Shown here: positions 31,801 to 40,954 of the stretch, piece after piece | How the letters are laid out: every line of letters starts with the position of its first letter | Numbering within the stretch: the first letter of the stretch is position 1 | NCBI GenBank assembly: GCA_051883095.1 | Contig: JBJETB010000058.1 | Location: forward strand, 1-49,585 | Length of the DNA stretch: 49,585 nucleotides | Source: SUG1106 sp051883095 | GTDB lineage: Bacteria; Bacillota; Clostridia; Peptostreptococcales; Anaerovoracaceae | Reading direction: 5' to 3' | Position numbers and translations under genes: made by a program | The notes under the pieces: model-generated | Databases searched by the model: none | What the model saw: the letters and a program-made list of their open reading frames with translations, nothing else | Told to the model about the DNA's origin: nothing

Positions 31801-33456
31801 TATCCGTGGATAGCCAAAACCAGGTATTCCACACCGGGAGTATCGCTGATTTCGCCTCCGCCTCACCACGACATTTATTCCATAGAGGATCTTTCACAGC
31901 TTATATATGACCTGAAAAACGCCAACAGACAGGCTAGAATATCCGTCAAGCTGGTGTCCGAATGCGGAGTAGGCACCATTGCGGCAGGTGTAGCCAAGGC
32001 CGGTGCCCAGGTAATTCTGATATCCGGATATGACGGCGGAACGGGTGCAGCGCCTCAGAGCTCTATTCACGGGGCAGGTCTTCCGTGGGAACTGGGAATT
32101 GCTGAAACCCATAAAGCTCTCATAGAAAACGGACTGCGTTCAAGAGTAATTCTTGAGACTGACGGCAAGCTGATGACCGGAAGAGATGTGGCCATAGCCT
32201 GCATGCTGGGTGCCGAGGAGTTCGGTTTTGCTACGGCACCTTTGGTAACCATGGGCTGCGTTATGATGAGAGTGTGCAATCTGGATACGTGCCCTGTGGG
32301 AGTGGCTACACAGAACCCTTCCCTGAGACTTCGTTTCTGCGGCAAGCCTGAGTACGTGATGAACTTTATGCTTTTCGTTGCAGAGGAGCTTCGTGAAATC
32401 ATGGCCAAGCTGGGAATACGCAAGGTGGACGATCTGGTGGGACGTACGGAATTCCTCAAGGTATCAGACCACATGATTACTGACAGAGCTGCCTCGGTGG
32501 ACCTTTCCAGAATACTTTACAAGAATGCTGCAGGTGAGCCTGCCTTCGAAAGCCATGTTCACTTCGAACCTTCCAAGGTTTATAACTTCGAACTGGAAAA
32601 GACTCTGGACGAGAAAGTCATCCTGCCTGCCATGGCAGAGGCTCTGGAAAAGAAGGAGCACAAGGAAGTGGATGTGGAGATTTCCAGCACCAACAGAACT
32701 CTGGGAACAATTTTCGGTTCAGAGGTAACCAGACGATATCAGAACACCCTGCCTGACGACACCTTTGTAATCAATTGCAAAGGCAGCGGCGGACAGTCTC
32801 TGGGAGCATTCATCCCTAAGGGCGTTACCATAAAGGTTAAAGGCGACAGTAACGACTACTTCGGCAAGGGCCTTTCAGGTGGAAAGCTGATAATCGCACC
32901 TCCTGAAAAGTCTGTATTCAAGGCGGAGGAAAACATCATAATCGGCAACGTGGCACTTTACGGTGCAACATCCGGTGAAGCGTATATCTGCGGTGTGGCC
33001 GGAGAAAGATTCTGCGTCCGCAACTCGGGAGCAAGAGCTGTGGCAGAGGGTATAGGCGACCATGGCTGCGAATACATGACAGGCGGCCGGGTGCTGATTC
33101 TGGGACCTACAGGCAAAAACTTTGCTGCCGGAATGAGCGGCGGTATAGCCTATGTACTGGATGAAAACCATGATTTTTACCTGAATCTTAACAAACAGAT
33201 GGTATCCATGGAGGACGTCAGCGAAAAGCATGATATTGAAGAGATAACATCCATGCTGAGAACTCACAGTCAGCTTACTGGTTCTGCCAAGGCTGCGCGA
33301 ATCCTGGAGAATCTGGATTACTACATTCCGCTTTTCAAGAAAATCGTTCCCGACGATTACCGGAAGATGCTGGGAGCTATCGGGCATTTTGAGAAAAAGG
33401 GACTCAGCTATGAACAGGCGGAGCTGGAAGCCTTTTATAAAATCACCAGGAAATAG
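28894..33456 (+). CDS. gltB: Glutamate synthase, large subunit
   Basis: This 1520-aa enzyme transfers the amide of glutamine to 2-oxoglutarate. The start at ATG 28894 lies just downstream of the predicted transcription start; an in-frame TTG at 28858 lies inside the promoter and is rejected. After a 21-residue propeptide the N-terminal nucleophile is Cys22 in RDACGIG (class II amidotransferase, to about residue 430). A central domain is followed by the FMN/2-oxoglutarate synthase domain (about 800-1190), with the [3Fe-4S] Cys cluster in CVMMRVCNLDTCPVG, and by the GXGXG beta-helix domain (about 1260-1470). Length is typical for bacterial GltB. gltD follows 12 bp later. Confidence 0.96.
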   Translation: METRNYENYKGIYDPTRERDACGIGAVVNIDGRQEHRVVTQALDIVEKLEHRAGKDAEGKTGDGVGIMLQISHDFFTAAAADEGFVLGASGEYGIGMFFFPQDQLKRSQAMKMMEVIAKKEGVEFIGWRKVPTREDVLGQLARDCMPYIMQGFFKCPRDTDKGLDFDRKLYIIRRVFEQSNNNTYVVSMSSRTIVYKGMFLVKQLRSFYPDLQDEEYKSAIALVHSRFSTNTTPSWERAHPNRYILHNGEINTIRGNADRMLAREETIRSTVFENSDMDKILPVINNSGSDSAMLDNTLEFLLMNGLPLPLAVMITIPQPWRNDKNISREKRDFYHYYSTMMEPWDGPAAILFSDGEQVGAVLDRNGLRPLRYYVTDDNKLILSSEVGVLDIPDEKIVQKSRIKPGKMLLVDTSAGKIISDEECKRYYATRKPYGEWLDQKLVTLKELPIPNCRVDMYGQEERDKLYKCFGYTYEDIKESVLPMAKNGSEAIASMGIDIPLAVLSEKHQSLFSYFKQNFAQVTNPPIDAIREEIVTDTCVYVGSDGNLLEETPENCRVLEIRNPILTAVDLLKIKSINEPGLKVEEVSLLYYKNTPLDRALDHLFIACDRAYKNGANILILSDRGVDENHVAIPSLLAVSAIEHHLVRTKKRTAVSIILESAEPRTVHHFAALLGYGARAVQPYLVHECIAEMIDIGMLDKDVTTAINDYNMAVLHGIVKIASKMGVSTLQSYQSSQLFEAVGIRQDVIDRYFTNTVSRIGGIGLEEINEGVEWRHNHAFDPLELGVDTTLDSVGIHKLRSGTDKEDHMYNPNTIIALREAAQTGDYKRFKEFSDMVDVVDEKNRPHALRGLIDIVFDPDGGIPLEEVEPASEIVKRFKTGAMSYGSISQEAHECMAVAMNTLGGKSNSGEGGERPERFGTIKNSAIKQVASGRFGVTSEYLMSAKEIQIKMAQGAKPGEGGHLPGSKVYPWIAKTRYSTPGVSLISPPPHHDIYSIEDLSQLIYDLKNANRQARISVKLVSECGVGTIAAGVAKAGAQVILISGYDGGTGAAPQSSIHGAGLPWELGIAETHKALIENGLRSRVILETDGKLMTGRDVAIACMLGAEEFGFATAPLVTMGCVMMRVCNLDTCPVGVATQNPSLRLRFCGKPEYVMNFMLFVAEELREIMAKLGIRKVDDLVGRTEFLKVSDHMITDRAASVDLSRILYKNAAGEPAFESHVHFEPSKVYNFELEKTLDEKVILPAMAEALEKKEHKEVDVEISSTNRTLGTIFGSEVTRRYQNTLPDDTFVINCKGSGGQSLGAFIPKGVTIKVKGDSNDYFGKGLSGGKLIIAPPEKSVFKAEENIIIGNVALYGATSGEAYICGVAGERFCVRNSGARAVAEGIGDHGCEYMTGGRVLILGPTGKNFAAGMSGGIAYVLDENHDFYLNLNKQMVSMEDVSEKHDIEEITSMLRTHSQLTGSAKAARILENLDYYIPLFKKIVPDDYRKMLGAIGHFEKKGLSYEQAELEAFYKITRK

Positions 33457-33468
33457 GGAGGTCATCTG

Positions 33469-34998
33469 ATGGGAAAATCAACAGGATTCCTGGAGTTTGA
33501 CAGGAAAAACAATCCGGCAGTAAGTCCGGCTGAAAGAATAAACAATTTTAACGAGTTTCATCCCATGCTGCTGAAGGAGGAAAGGCAGGAGCAGGGAGCA
33601 CGCTGCATGAACTGCGGTGTTCCCTTCTGCCAGTCAGCAATGACGCTGCACGGAGCTGTCAGCGGCTGTCCTCTTCATAATTTAATACCGGAATGGAACG
33701 ATGAAATATATCAGGGAAACTGGAGTCATGCACTGTCGAGACTTCTGAAGAGCAACAGCTTTCCGGAGTTCACAGGCAGAGTATGTCCTGCCCTTTGCGA
33801 AGCCGCATGCACCTGCGGCATGTACGACGACCCGGTGACGATAAAGGAAAACGAGCTCTTTGTCATCGAATATGGATTCAAAAAAGGGTACATGAAGCCC
33901 AGACCGCCTAAAGCACGCACCGATAAAAAAGTGGCAGTGATAGGGTCAGGCCCGTCAGGCCTTGCCTGTGCGGACAGGCTTAACAGACGCGGACATAATG
34001 TGACGGTATTCGAGAAAGAGGATCGCGCCGGCGGTCTCCTCATGTACGGTATACCAAATATGAAGCTGGAAAAATCCATTGTACAGCGGCGTGTTGACCT
34101 GATGTCCGAAGAGGGTGTGAAGTTTGTCACCGGCAGGGATATTCATACTAAAAGCGATGTGAAGATGCTGATGAATGAGTTTGACGCTGTGGTTCTCTGC
34201 TGCGGTGCTCAGAACCCTCGTGATTTAAAGGTGAAGGGCCGTCAGGCGGAGGGCGTTTACTTCGCTGTGGACTTCCTGAAATCCACCACAAAGGCGCTTC
34301 TGGCGGACGGAAATGAGGGCGGCCGGGCTGCGGGTCTTGGTAATGCACCTGAAGGTTCATATATTTCCGCTGCTGGCAAAAGGGTTGTGGTGATAGGCGG
34401 CGGTGACACAGGTAACGACTGCGTGGGCACAGCGATACGCCACGGCTGCAGGTCGGTGTGCCAGCTGGAGATGATGCCTAAGCCGCCTGTGGAAAGGGCA
34501 CCGGAAAATCAGTGGCCTCAATGGCCTAAGGTGCTTAAGGTGGATTACGGGCAGGAGGAGGCCATAGACCAGTTCGGTGCCGACCCGCGTATCTATCAGA
34601 CTACGGTTAAGGAACTTCTTGCCGATGAAAAAGGGCAGCTCAGGGCTATCAGGACGGTTCAGCTTGCCCCTTGCCTGGATGAAAAGACAGGCCGTATGGT
34701 CATGCAGGAGGTTGAGGGCAGCGAATCGGAGATGGAGGCGGATCTGCTCCTTATAGCGGCAGGCTTTCTGGGGCCTAATGAATATATTTCCAAAGCTTTT
34801 GGTGTCAAGACAGACGGAAGAAGCAACATGGCTGCTGCGGCAGAGGGTGAAGATGCTTTCCGCACGGGGGTAGACGGAGTATTCGCCGCAGGTGACTGCC
34901 GCCGAGGTCAGTCTCTTGTGGTGTGGGCCATTGCAGAGGGCAGAGCCTGCGCTCGTGAGGTGGACAGGTATCTGATGAATTATACTAATATGATTTAA
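33469..34998 (+). CDS. gltD: Glutamate synthase, small subunit (NADPH-dependent)
   Basis: This 509-aa flavoprotein supplies electrons from NAD(P)H to GltB. The N-terminal Fe-S region shows CMNCGVPFC (44-52), CPLHNLIPEWN and CPALCEAACTCG. The FAD-binding site is IGSGPSGLACADRL with EKEDRAGGLLMYGIP, and the NAD(P)H-binding site is IGGGDTGNDCVGTAIRHG. The C-terminal FAD motif is GVFAAGDCRRGQSLVVWAI. GGGAGGTC precedes the ATG. It is longer than the usual ~480 aa through small inserts. A terminator follows. Confidence 0.95.
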   Translation: MGKSTGFLEFDRKNNPAVSPAERINNFNEFHPMLLKEERQEQGARCMNCGVPFCQSAMTLHGAVSGCPLHNLIPEWNDEIYQGNWSHALSRLLKSNSFPEFTGRVCPALCEAACTCGMYDDPVTIKENELFVIEYGFKKGYMKPRPPKARTDKKVAVIGSGPSGLACADRLNRRGHNVTVFEKEDRAGGLLMYGIPNMKLEKSIVQRRVDLMSEEGVKFVTGRDIHTKSDVKMLMNEFDAVVLCCGAQNPRDLKVKGRQAEGVYFAVDFLKSTTKALLADGNEGGRAAGLGNAPEGSYISAAGKRVVVIGGGDTGNDCVGTAIRHGCRSVCQLEMMPKPPVERAPENQWPQWPKVLKVDYGQEEAIDQFGADPRIYQTTVKELLADEKGQLRAIRTVQLAPCLDEKTGRMVMQEVEGSESEMEADLLLIAAGFLGPNEYISKAFGVKTDGRSNMAAAAEGEDAFRTGVDGVFAAGDCRRGQSLVVWAIAEGRACAREVDRYLMNYTNMI

Positions 34999-35051
34999 AA
35001 TTTTCTCTTGAGGCATTTTTCTTTGCAAGAAGACAAAAACAGGCAGAAAAG

Positions 35052-35097
35052 AAAAAATCCGGCGAGTGTCAGCTGATGGTACAAGCCGGATTTTTTT
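35052..35097 (+). terminator. Terminator of gltBD
   Basis: AAAAAATCCGGC (35052-35063) and GCCGGATTTTTT (35085-35096) form a perfect 12-bp stem with a 21-nt loop and end in a T tract. Confidence 0.9.
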
Positions 35098-35118
35098 CAG
35101 ATGCCTTCCTTAAAAGCC

Positions 35119-35147
35119 TTGATATTTTCGACATAATAAAGTATTCT
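35119..35147 (+). promoter_or_regulatory. Promoter of the decarboxylase/dsdA unit
   Basis: TTGATA (35119-35124), 17 bp and TATTCT (35142-35147) form a plausible sigma-A promoter about 57 bp before the TTG start. Confidence 0.6.
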
Positions 35148-35203
35148 GTTAAGGTACAAAGCAACGAGTGCTTTATTGAAATAACAAGGAAAGGCAGCAG
35201 ACA

Positions 35204-36664
35204 TTGAACAAGGCGATTACATCATTCTTAATGGAACACGCGGATAGAAATCCCGTATCGTTCCACATGCCGGGACACAAGGGCTCGCGCATATACAGAG
35301 AAAACGGATATGGATCTTTTCTCGATAAAATCATGGACTGCGATATTACGGAAATTCCGGGAGCGGATAACCTCTTTCAGACTGAGGGCATCATCGCCGA
35401 GACCATGAAAAGATATGAAAATCTCTACGAAGTGAAAAAATCTTATCTTTTAGTAAACGGAAGCTCGGGAGGGCTTATTTCTGCTATTCTGGCATGTGTC
35501 AGACCGGGCGGCAAGCTTATCATGGCGAGAAACAGCCATAAGTCAATCTTCAATGCACTGGGGCTGGCATCTATCGAGCCGGTTTACGCATATCCTGAGG
35601 AAGCTGAAGGCTGTGGCATTCTGGGAGAGATAACGGCAGAAGAAATCGTAAGATGCATGGACGAAAATCCGGAAGCGGACGCTGTTATACTTCCGTCGCC
35701 TAATTACTATGGAATATGCAGCAATGTGAGAGCAATTGCGCAGGAAGTTCATAAACGTGGCAAGGTTCTAATAGTGGACCAGGCCCACGGAGCACATCTC
35801 AGGTTTTTTGAAAAGTATGCCGGAACAGGTGCCGGATGTTCCTGTGCAGCAGGCGGTTTCCCTGAATCTGCTGAGGCACAGGGAGCAGATATTGTCATAA
35901 ACAGCATACATAAGACCCTTGCATCCTTCACCCAGAGCGCTCTGCTTAATCTGACATCGGACAGAGTGAATCCTTTCGTGCTGGAGGACAAGCTTCAGAC
36001 CATAGAAAGTTCCAGCCCGTCATACCCTATGATGGCCACCCTTGATATAAACGCCGACCTGCTGGAAAAGAACGGGGAAAGGCTCATAAAGGAGTGGGCT
36101 GACAATCTGGAGTATTTTTATAATGAAGCGGGCAGAATACCGGGGCTTAAAGTGATTATTCCGCAGAATCTGGATAAAACCAAGTTGAACATAGATATGT
36201 CTGCATACGGCATAAACGGCAATGAGCTGGAAGAGCTGCTCATGGAAAGAGATATTTTCATAGAGCTTGTCACAGGCAATATCGTTATGTGCATGACAGG
36301 TATAGGAAACACCCGCAGCGATTACGAAAGGCTGCTTGAAGCTTTGGAGGAAATTGCATCAGAGCTTGGGAAGAAAGGGCACAGCAGACAGCAAAGCAAG
36401 ACATCTGAACAACCTGAAGTGCTGACCAGAGTTCTTGAGAAAAAGGCTGTTCCTGTTGAGAAAGAATTCGTTTTAATCGATGAAGCAGCGGGGAGAGTAT
36501 GTGCTTCGTCTATTATTCCATATCCGCCGGGGATACCTATTGTATGTCCGGGGGAGGTCATAGACGAGGACATGATAGAGTATATAAAAGCACGCAGAGA
36601 AGCAGGAGAAAAGGTCATCGGGCTGACTGCGGAAGGCACGGTATGCGTAGGCAGACAGGTGTAA
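35204..36664 (+). CDS. Orn/Lys/Arg decarboxylase-family PLP enzyme
   Basis: This 486-aa fold-type I PLP enzyme belongs to the short (YaaO/SpeA-like) branch of Orn/Lys/Arg decarboxylases. The start is a TTG, with AAGGAAAGG upstream; the next ATG (35231) would remove part of the conserved N-terminal segment before FHMPGHKG (20-27). Catalytic residues visible are Asp192 in VDQAHGAH and the PLP Lys237 in SIHKTLA. The PLP-phosphate loop is NGSSGG (85-90). The C-terminal domain ends with typical PPGIPIVCPGE (about 445-455). The substrate (arginine, lysine or ornithine) cannot be decided. It is 33 bp before dsdA. Confidence 0.88.
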   Translation: MNKAITSFLMEHADRNPVSFHMPGHKGSRIYRENGYGSFLDKIMDCDITEIPGADNLFQTEGIIAETMKRYENLYEVKKSYLLVNGSSGGLISAILACVRPGGKLIMARNSHKSIFNALGLASIEPVYAYPEEAEGCGILGEITAEEIVRCMDENPEADAVILPSPNYYGICSNVRAIAQEVHKRGKVLIVDQAHGAHLRFFEKYAGTGAGCSCAAGGFPESAEAQGADIVINSIHKTLASFTQSALLNLTSDRVNPFVLEDKLQTIESSSPSYPMMATLDINADLLEKNGERLIKEWADNLEYFYNEAGRIPGLKVIIPQNLDKTKLNIDMSAYGINGNELEELLMERDIFIELVTGNIVMCMTGIGNTRSDYERLLEALEEIASELGKKGHSRQQSKTSEQPEVLTRVLEKKAVPVEKEFVLIDEAAGRVCASSIIPYPPGIPIVCPGEVIDEDMIEYIKARREAGEKVIGLTAEGTVCVGRQV

Positions 36665-36697
36665 TGATACATAGATTTACAGGGGAGGAGAACGAAG

Positions 36698-37999
36698 ATG
36701 GACGTTAAAAAGCTCAAGACAGCCCACCGCGAGGTAGCGGAAATGGCGGAGTGCAAAGAAATATTCTGGACCAATCCCAGGTCGGGAGATGAAAAAAAAC
36801 TTCCTTTCAGCATGGAAGACATCTGCGATGCGGAGGAAAGGCTGAAGAGATTTGCTCCATATATTGCGAAGGCTTTCCCGGAAACAGCGACATCAGGAGG
36901 AATAATCGAATCTGAACTGGTGGAGATTCCGGAAATGAAAAAGGAGCTGGAGAAAATGTGCGGCCAATTCGGCGGCAGGCTCTATCTGAAATGTGACAGC
37001 AATCTTCCTGTATCTGGCTCCATCAAGGCCAGAGGCGGGATATACGAAGTCCTGAAGTTCGCCGAAAAGGTGGCGATGGATGCAGGCATGCTTTCAAAAG
37101 AAGATGATTACTCTGTGCTTACGGAACCGCGCTTCAGAGAACTTTTCGGCAGATATTCCGTAGCAGTAGGCTCCACGGGCAATCTGGGGCTTTCAATCGG
37201 GATAATCAGCGCCAAGCTGGGCTTCAAGGTGACCGTTCACATGTCGGCAGATGCCCGCCAGTGGAAAAAGGACCTTCTCAGGTCCAAGGGTGTTACTGTG
37301 GTTGAATACCCTGATGACTATCAGAAAGCTGTAGCAGAGGGCAGGAAAGAGGCGGCGTCAGATCCGTACTGCCATTTCGTAGATGATGAAGCTTCACAGG
37401 ATCTTTTTATGGGATACTCTGTAGCTGCCAGAAGGATTGGCGCCCAGTTTGAAAAACTGGGGATCAAAGTTGATGAAGAGCATCCTTTGTTCGTATATAT
37501 ACCATGCGGTGTGGGAGGAGCTCCGGGCGGAGTGGCCTTCGGTCTGAAGGAGGTTTACGGTGAAAACGTTCATATCTTTTTCGCAGAGCCTACCCATGCG
37601 CCATGTATGACCCTGAGCATGATAACAGGGCTTAAGAACGAAATTGCAGTTTCCGACATCGGCCTTGACGGCAAGACTGAAGCTGACGGTCTGGCTGTAG
37701 GCAGAGCTTCTGTGCTGGTCAGCGATGTTATGGAAACTCTGCTGGATGGATGCTATACAATAGAAGATAAAAGACTTTATCCTTTCCTGACACGACTTGC
37801 CGACACTGAGGGAATTTTCATAGAACCGTCATCCTGTGCAAGCTTTCCGGGACCTTCACTGACAGCCGCAGCAGCAGACTGGCTGCAAGCAAAAGGCCTT
37901 GCTGACAAGATGGAAAACGCTTCTCACATTCTATGGGCCACAGGCGGAAGCATGGTCCCTGAAGCGGAAATGAAGAGCTACTATAGCCGCGGGAAATAG
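36698..37999 (+). CDS. dsdA: D-serine ammonia-lyase
   Basis: This 433-aa PLP enzyme deaminates D-serine to pyruvate and ammonia. Length and motifs match DsdA: PLP Lys110 in SGSIKARGG (106-114), the phosphate-binding loop GSTGNLGLSIG, PCGVGGAPGG and the C-terminal EPSSCASFPGP. GGGGAGGAG precedes the ATG. It follows the decarboxylase by 33 bp in the same direction, so both are probably co-transcribed. No DsdC-type activator or D-serine permease lies nearby, so it probably serves amino-acid catabolism. It might also act on D-threonine. Confidence 0.92.
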   Translation: MDVKKLKTAHREVAEMAECKEIFWTNPRSGDEKKLPFSMEDICDAEERLKRFAPYIAKAFPETATSGGIIESELVEIPEMKKELEKMCGQFGGRLYLKCDSNLPVSGSIKARGGIYEVLKFAEKVAMDAGMLSKEDDYSVLTEPRFRELFGRYSVAVGSTGNLGLSIGIISAKLGFKVTVHMSADARQWKKDLLRSKGVTVVEYPDDYQKAVAEGRKEAASDPYCHFVDDEASQDLFMGYSVAARRIGAQFEKLGIKVDEEHPLFVYIPCGVGGAPGGVAFGLKEVYGENVHIFFAEPTHAPCMTLSMITGLKNEIAVSDIGLDGKTEADGLAVGRASVLVSDVMETLLDGCYTIEDKRLYPFLTRLADTEGIFIEPSSCASFPGPSLTAAAADWLQAKGLADKMENASHILWATGGSMVPEAEMKSYYSRGK

Positions 38000-38033
38000 C
38001 GGGGAAATATAAGCAAAAAATTTATAGTGATTT

Positions 38034-38060
38034 TTGTAACATTTTATAGTATAATATAAT
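38034..38060 (+). promoter_or_regulatory. AT-rich promoter region of the rnf operon
   Basis: TTGTAA (38034-38039) lies upstream of two overlapping TATAAT boxes (38050-38055 and 38055-38060). The spacer to the second is 15 bp, so the -35 assignment is uncertain. AAAGGAAGG precedes the rnfC ATG by about 10 nt. Confidence 0.5.
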
Positions 38061-38104
38061 GCGTATGATTTTGTATAAAATTTAGAAAGGAAGGTCTCAC
38101 AGAA

Positions 38105-39415
38105 ATGAGTCAAAAACATTTACATAGCATTCATGTGAGTCATTACAAGCACACTGCTGGCTGTGCTACCGAAGTAATGCCTGTACCTGATGTTGTAAAA
38201 ATTTCCATGTCTCAGCATATAGGAGCACCTTGTAAGCCGTTGGTACAGAAAGGGGACTACGTTAAAGTAGGCCAGCTTATCGGTGATACCGACGCCTTTG
38301 TCAGCGCACCTATCCACTCAAGTGTTTCCGGCACCGTTACAGGCATCGAAGAGCAGCGCTCGGCAGCCGGCGGAATGGACACACTTGTAGTAATAGAAAC
38401 AGACAAGAAACAGGAAGTTTATGAGGGAATCAAGGTTCCCGAAGCAAAGGATCTGCCTGAATTCATTAAAGCCATCAGAGACAGCGGCCTGGTAGGATTA
38501 GGCGGAGCATCATTCCCGACACACATCAAATTCAACCCGAAGAACATCGACGAAGTACATACTTTAATCGTAAATGCGGCTGAATGCGAACCGTTCATCA
38601 CTTCCGACCACAGACTGATGCTTGAAGACGCTGAAGACCTGATTGCAGGCTGCCAGCTTCTTATGAAGTATATCGGACTTGACGAAGGATATATCGGAAT
38701 CGAAGAGAACAAGCCGGATGCAATCGAGCATCTTGACAAGCTGATTGCTGCCAAGGGAATCAGCAACCTTAAGACATTCAAGCTTCAGGCAAGATACCCG
38801 AAGGGCGCAGAAAGAGTACTTATTTATGAAATCACCGGAAAGACCATGAACGCAGGTGAACTCCCTGCACAGCACGGTGTAATTCTTTCTAATGTTACCA
38901 CAATTGCATTCGTAGGTCAGTACTTCAGAACAGGCATGCCGCTTGTTTCCAAGAGAATGACTGTTGACGGAGATGCAGTTGCTACCCCTAAGAATGTAAT
39001 CGCACCTATCGGAACAATGATTAATGACGTAATCGGTTTCTGCGGTGGATACAAGGAAGAACCGAGAAAGATTCTTATGGGCGGACCTATGATGGGAAGA
39101 GCTATTTTCTCAGATGAAATGCCTATCGTAAAGAATAACAACGCTATCCTTGCTTTCTCCAAGGCTCAGTCCATGGTAAAGGAAGAAACAGCGTGCATTA
39201 ACTGCGGAAGATGCCACCAGGCATGTCCGTTCGGTCTGATCCCTACTGCACTGGCAGACGCATACGCCAGAAGGGATGCACAGGCTCTCAGTGATCTTAA
39301 AGTTATGCAGTGTATGGAATGCGGAAGCTGCTCATATATCTGTCCTGCCAGAAGACCGCTCGGCTTCACTAATAAGCTTGGTAAAGCAGTAGTAAAGGAG
39401 GCTGGAATTAAATAA
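38105..39415 (+). CDS. rnfC: Rnf complex subunit RnfC (NADH-binding, Fe-S)
   Basis: This 436-aa soluble membrane-associated subunit binds NAD(H), FMN and two [4Fe-4S] clusters. Near residue 137 is GLGGASFPTHIKFNP, the Complex I 51-kDa-like NADH/FMN segment. The two clusters are Cys364/367/370/374 in CINCGRCHQACP and Cys403/406/409/413 in CMECGSCSYICP. Length fits the clostridial form, which lacks the long Ala/Lys-rich tail of proteobacterial RnfC. The operon order C-D-G-E-A-B is the clostridial one. It overlaps rnfD by one base. Confidence 0.97.
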   Translation: MSQKHLHSIHVSHYKHTAGCATEVMPVPDVVKISMSQHIGAPCKPLVQKGDYVKVGQLIGDTDAFVSAPIHSSVSGTVTGIEEQRSAAGGMDTLVVIETDKKQEVYEGIKVPEAKDLPEFIKAIRDSGLVGLGGASFPTHIKFNPKNIDEVHTLIVNAAECEPFITSDHRLMLEDAEDLIAGCQLLMKYIGLDEGYIGIEENKPDAIEHLDKLIAAKGISNLKTFKLQARYPKGAERVLIYEITGKTMNAGELPAQHGVILSNVTTIAFVGQYFRTGMPLVSKRMTVDGDAVATPKNVIAPIGTMINDVIGFCGGYKEEPRKILMGGPMMGRAIFSDEMPIVKNNNAILAFSKAQSMVKEETACINCGRCHQACPFGLIPTALADAYARRDAQALSDLKVMQCMECGSCSYICPARRPLGFTNKLGKAVVKEAGIK

Positions 39416-40392
39416 TGGACAAGAAAACATACAGTAATCTGATAGTATCATCAGCTCCTCATCTTGTGTCCAACATGGATACAACCAAAATCATGCTGAT
39501 GGTTCTCATAGGACTTGCACCGTCATTCCTTGTAAGTATCTATGTATTCGGTATGAGAGTAATCGCTCTTACACTGGTTTGCGTAGTTGCTTCTATGTTC
39601 TTCGAATGGGCATGGAACAAGCTTATGCACAAGAAACAGACAGTAGGTGATCTGAGTGCTGCCGTAACAGGTACTCTTATCGCATTCAACGTTCCTGCCG
39701 GACTCCCTTACTGGATTGCAATCCTTGGCTGCTTCGTGGCAATCATCGTTGTAAAACAGCTTTTCGGCGGCATGGGCAAAAACGTTGTTAACCCAGCTAT
39801 CACTGCCAGAATCGTTCTGTTCATATCATTTGCAACAGAAATGACCACATGGCCGCTTCCTAGGATGGCAGCAGATGCAACCTCCACAGCTACTCCTCTC
39901 GGAATTCTGGCTGAAGGCGGAGCAGAGCTTCCTTCAAACATGCAGATGTTCCTCGGATTCATCGGCGGCTCCATGGGTGAAGTAAGTGCCATCGCACTGC
40001 TCATCGGCGGACTTTTCCTCATCTGGAAAAAGATTATCAGCCCGATTATCCCATGCTGCTTCATCGGAACAGTTTTCGTGTTCGCACTTATCTATTATGC
40101 GGCTACGGGAAACGGCGATGCACTTCAGATGGCTCTCTTCCACGTGCTGGCAGGCGGCGTTATGTTAGGTGCCTTCTTCATGGCAACTGACTACGTTACA
40201 TCTCCGTTATTACCTATGGGCAAGGTTATCTTCGGTATCGGCTGCGGTCTTCTTACCATGATTATCAGATTATGGGGACAGTATCCTGAAGGTGTTTCAT
40301 TCTCCATCCTGATTATGAACTGCCTGACTCCGTTAATTGAAAACTTCTGCCAGAAGAGATTATATGGAGGTGCAAAGAAAAATGAAAAGTAA
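39415..40392 (+). CDS. rnfD: Rnf complex subunit RnfD (membrane flavoprotein)
   Basis: This 325-aa membrane protein has about 9-10 helices. The covalent-FMN attachment site is Thr160 in DATSTATPLG (154-163); many RnfD proteins have SGAT here, so Ser-Thr-Ala-Thr is a mild variant with the attachment Thr kept. FNVPAGLPYW and GGMGKNVVNPAI are other family landmarks. It carries electrons through the membrane. ATG overlaps the rnfC stop by one base, and its 3' end overlaps rnfG by 11 bp. Confidence 0.96.
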   Translation: MDKKTYSNLIVSSAPHLVSNMDTTKIMLMVLIGLAPSFLVSIYVFGMRVIALTLVCVVASMFFEWAWNKLMHKKQTVGDLSAAVTGTLIAFNVPAGLPYWIAILGCFVAIIVVKQLFGGMGKNVVNPAITARIVLFISFATEMTTWPLPRMAADATSTATPLGILAEGGAELPSNMQMFLGFIGGSMGEVSAIALLIGGLFLIWKKIISPIIPCCFIGTVFVFALIYYAATGNGDALQMALFHVLAGGVMLGAFFMATDYVTSPLLPMGKVIFGIGCGLLTMIIRLWGQYPEGVSFSILIMNCLTPLIENFCQKRLYGGAKKNEK

Positions 40393-40954
40393 TACATTTA
40401 AAGAATACATACAGCCGGTAGTTGTTCTTGTGGCAATCTGCCTGGTTATGACTTTTGCACTTGCTTATGTTAACTCAATCACGGCACCTATCATCTCCGA
40501 AAACTCGGCAAAGGCTGCTGACGCTGCAAGAACAGAACTTCTTCCTGCGGCTTCCTCCTTTGAACAGTACACAGGCGACCTGGTTGTTCTTGAAGCCGAC
40601 AAGGTATATGTAACTGATTGTTACGTTGCCGAGGGAGCCGGAATGGTTGTAACAGTTGATACAAAGTCCTTCGGCGGTATCCTTACAGAAATGGTCGGCA
40701 TCGACGCAGACGGCGCTGTAACAGGCGTTAAGGTTATGGCCCACGGCGATACCAAGGGTCTTGGTACTAAGGCTCATGACCCGGCTTATCTTTCACAGAA
40801 CTATGCAGGCAAGTCAGAGCTTGCTTTTGCAGCTAACATCAAGGGAGATAATGCTGTTTCCCACATCAGCGGCGCCACAATTTCATCCAACGCTGTTTAT
40901 CAGGGTGTCTGCGCAGCTCTGAAACAATTTGAAGCGGTAGGAGGTGCTAACTAA
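40382..40954 (+). CDS. rnfG: Rnf complex subunit RnfG (covalent FMN)
   Basis: This 190-aa protein has one N-terminal transmembrane helix and an extracytoplasmic FMN-binding domain. Thr166 in SGATIS is the covalent FMN site. The start at 40382 is set by GGAGGTG about 9 nt upstream; an in-frame ATG at 40337 lies deeper in rnfD and would add unlike residues. LGTKAHDPAYL is another landmark. It overlaps rnfE by one base. Confidence 0.95.
   Translation: MKSNTFKEYIQPVVVLVAICLVMTFALAYVNSITAPIISENSAKAADAARTELLPAASSFEQYTGDLVVLEADKVYVTDCYVAEGAGMVVTVDTKSFGGILTEMVGIDADGAVTGVKVMAHGDTKGLGTKAHDPAYLSQNYAGKSELAFAANIKGDNAVSHISGATISSNAVYQGVCAALKQFEAVGGAN

Noticed and set aside
33726..35028. Long minus-strand open frames inside gltD
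   Set aside because: They lie fully or almost fully opposite a secure gene, have no ribosome site and resemble no protein; they follow from the codon bias of gltD.
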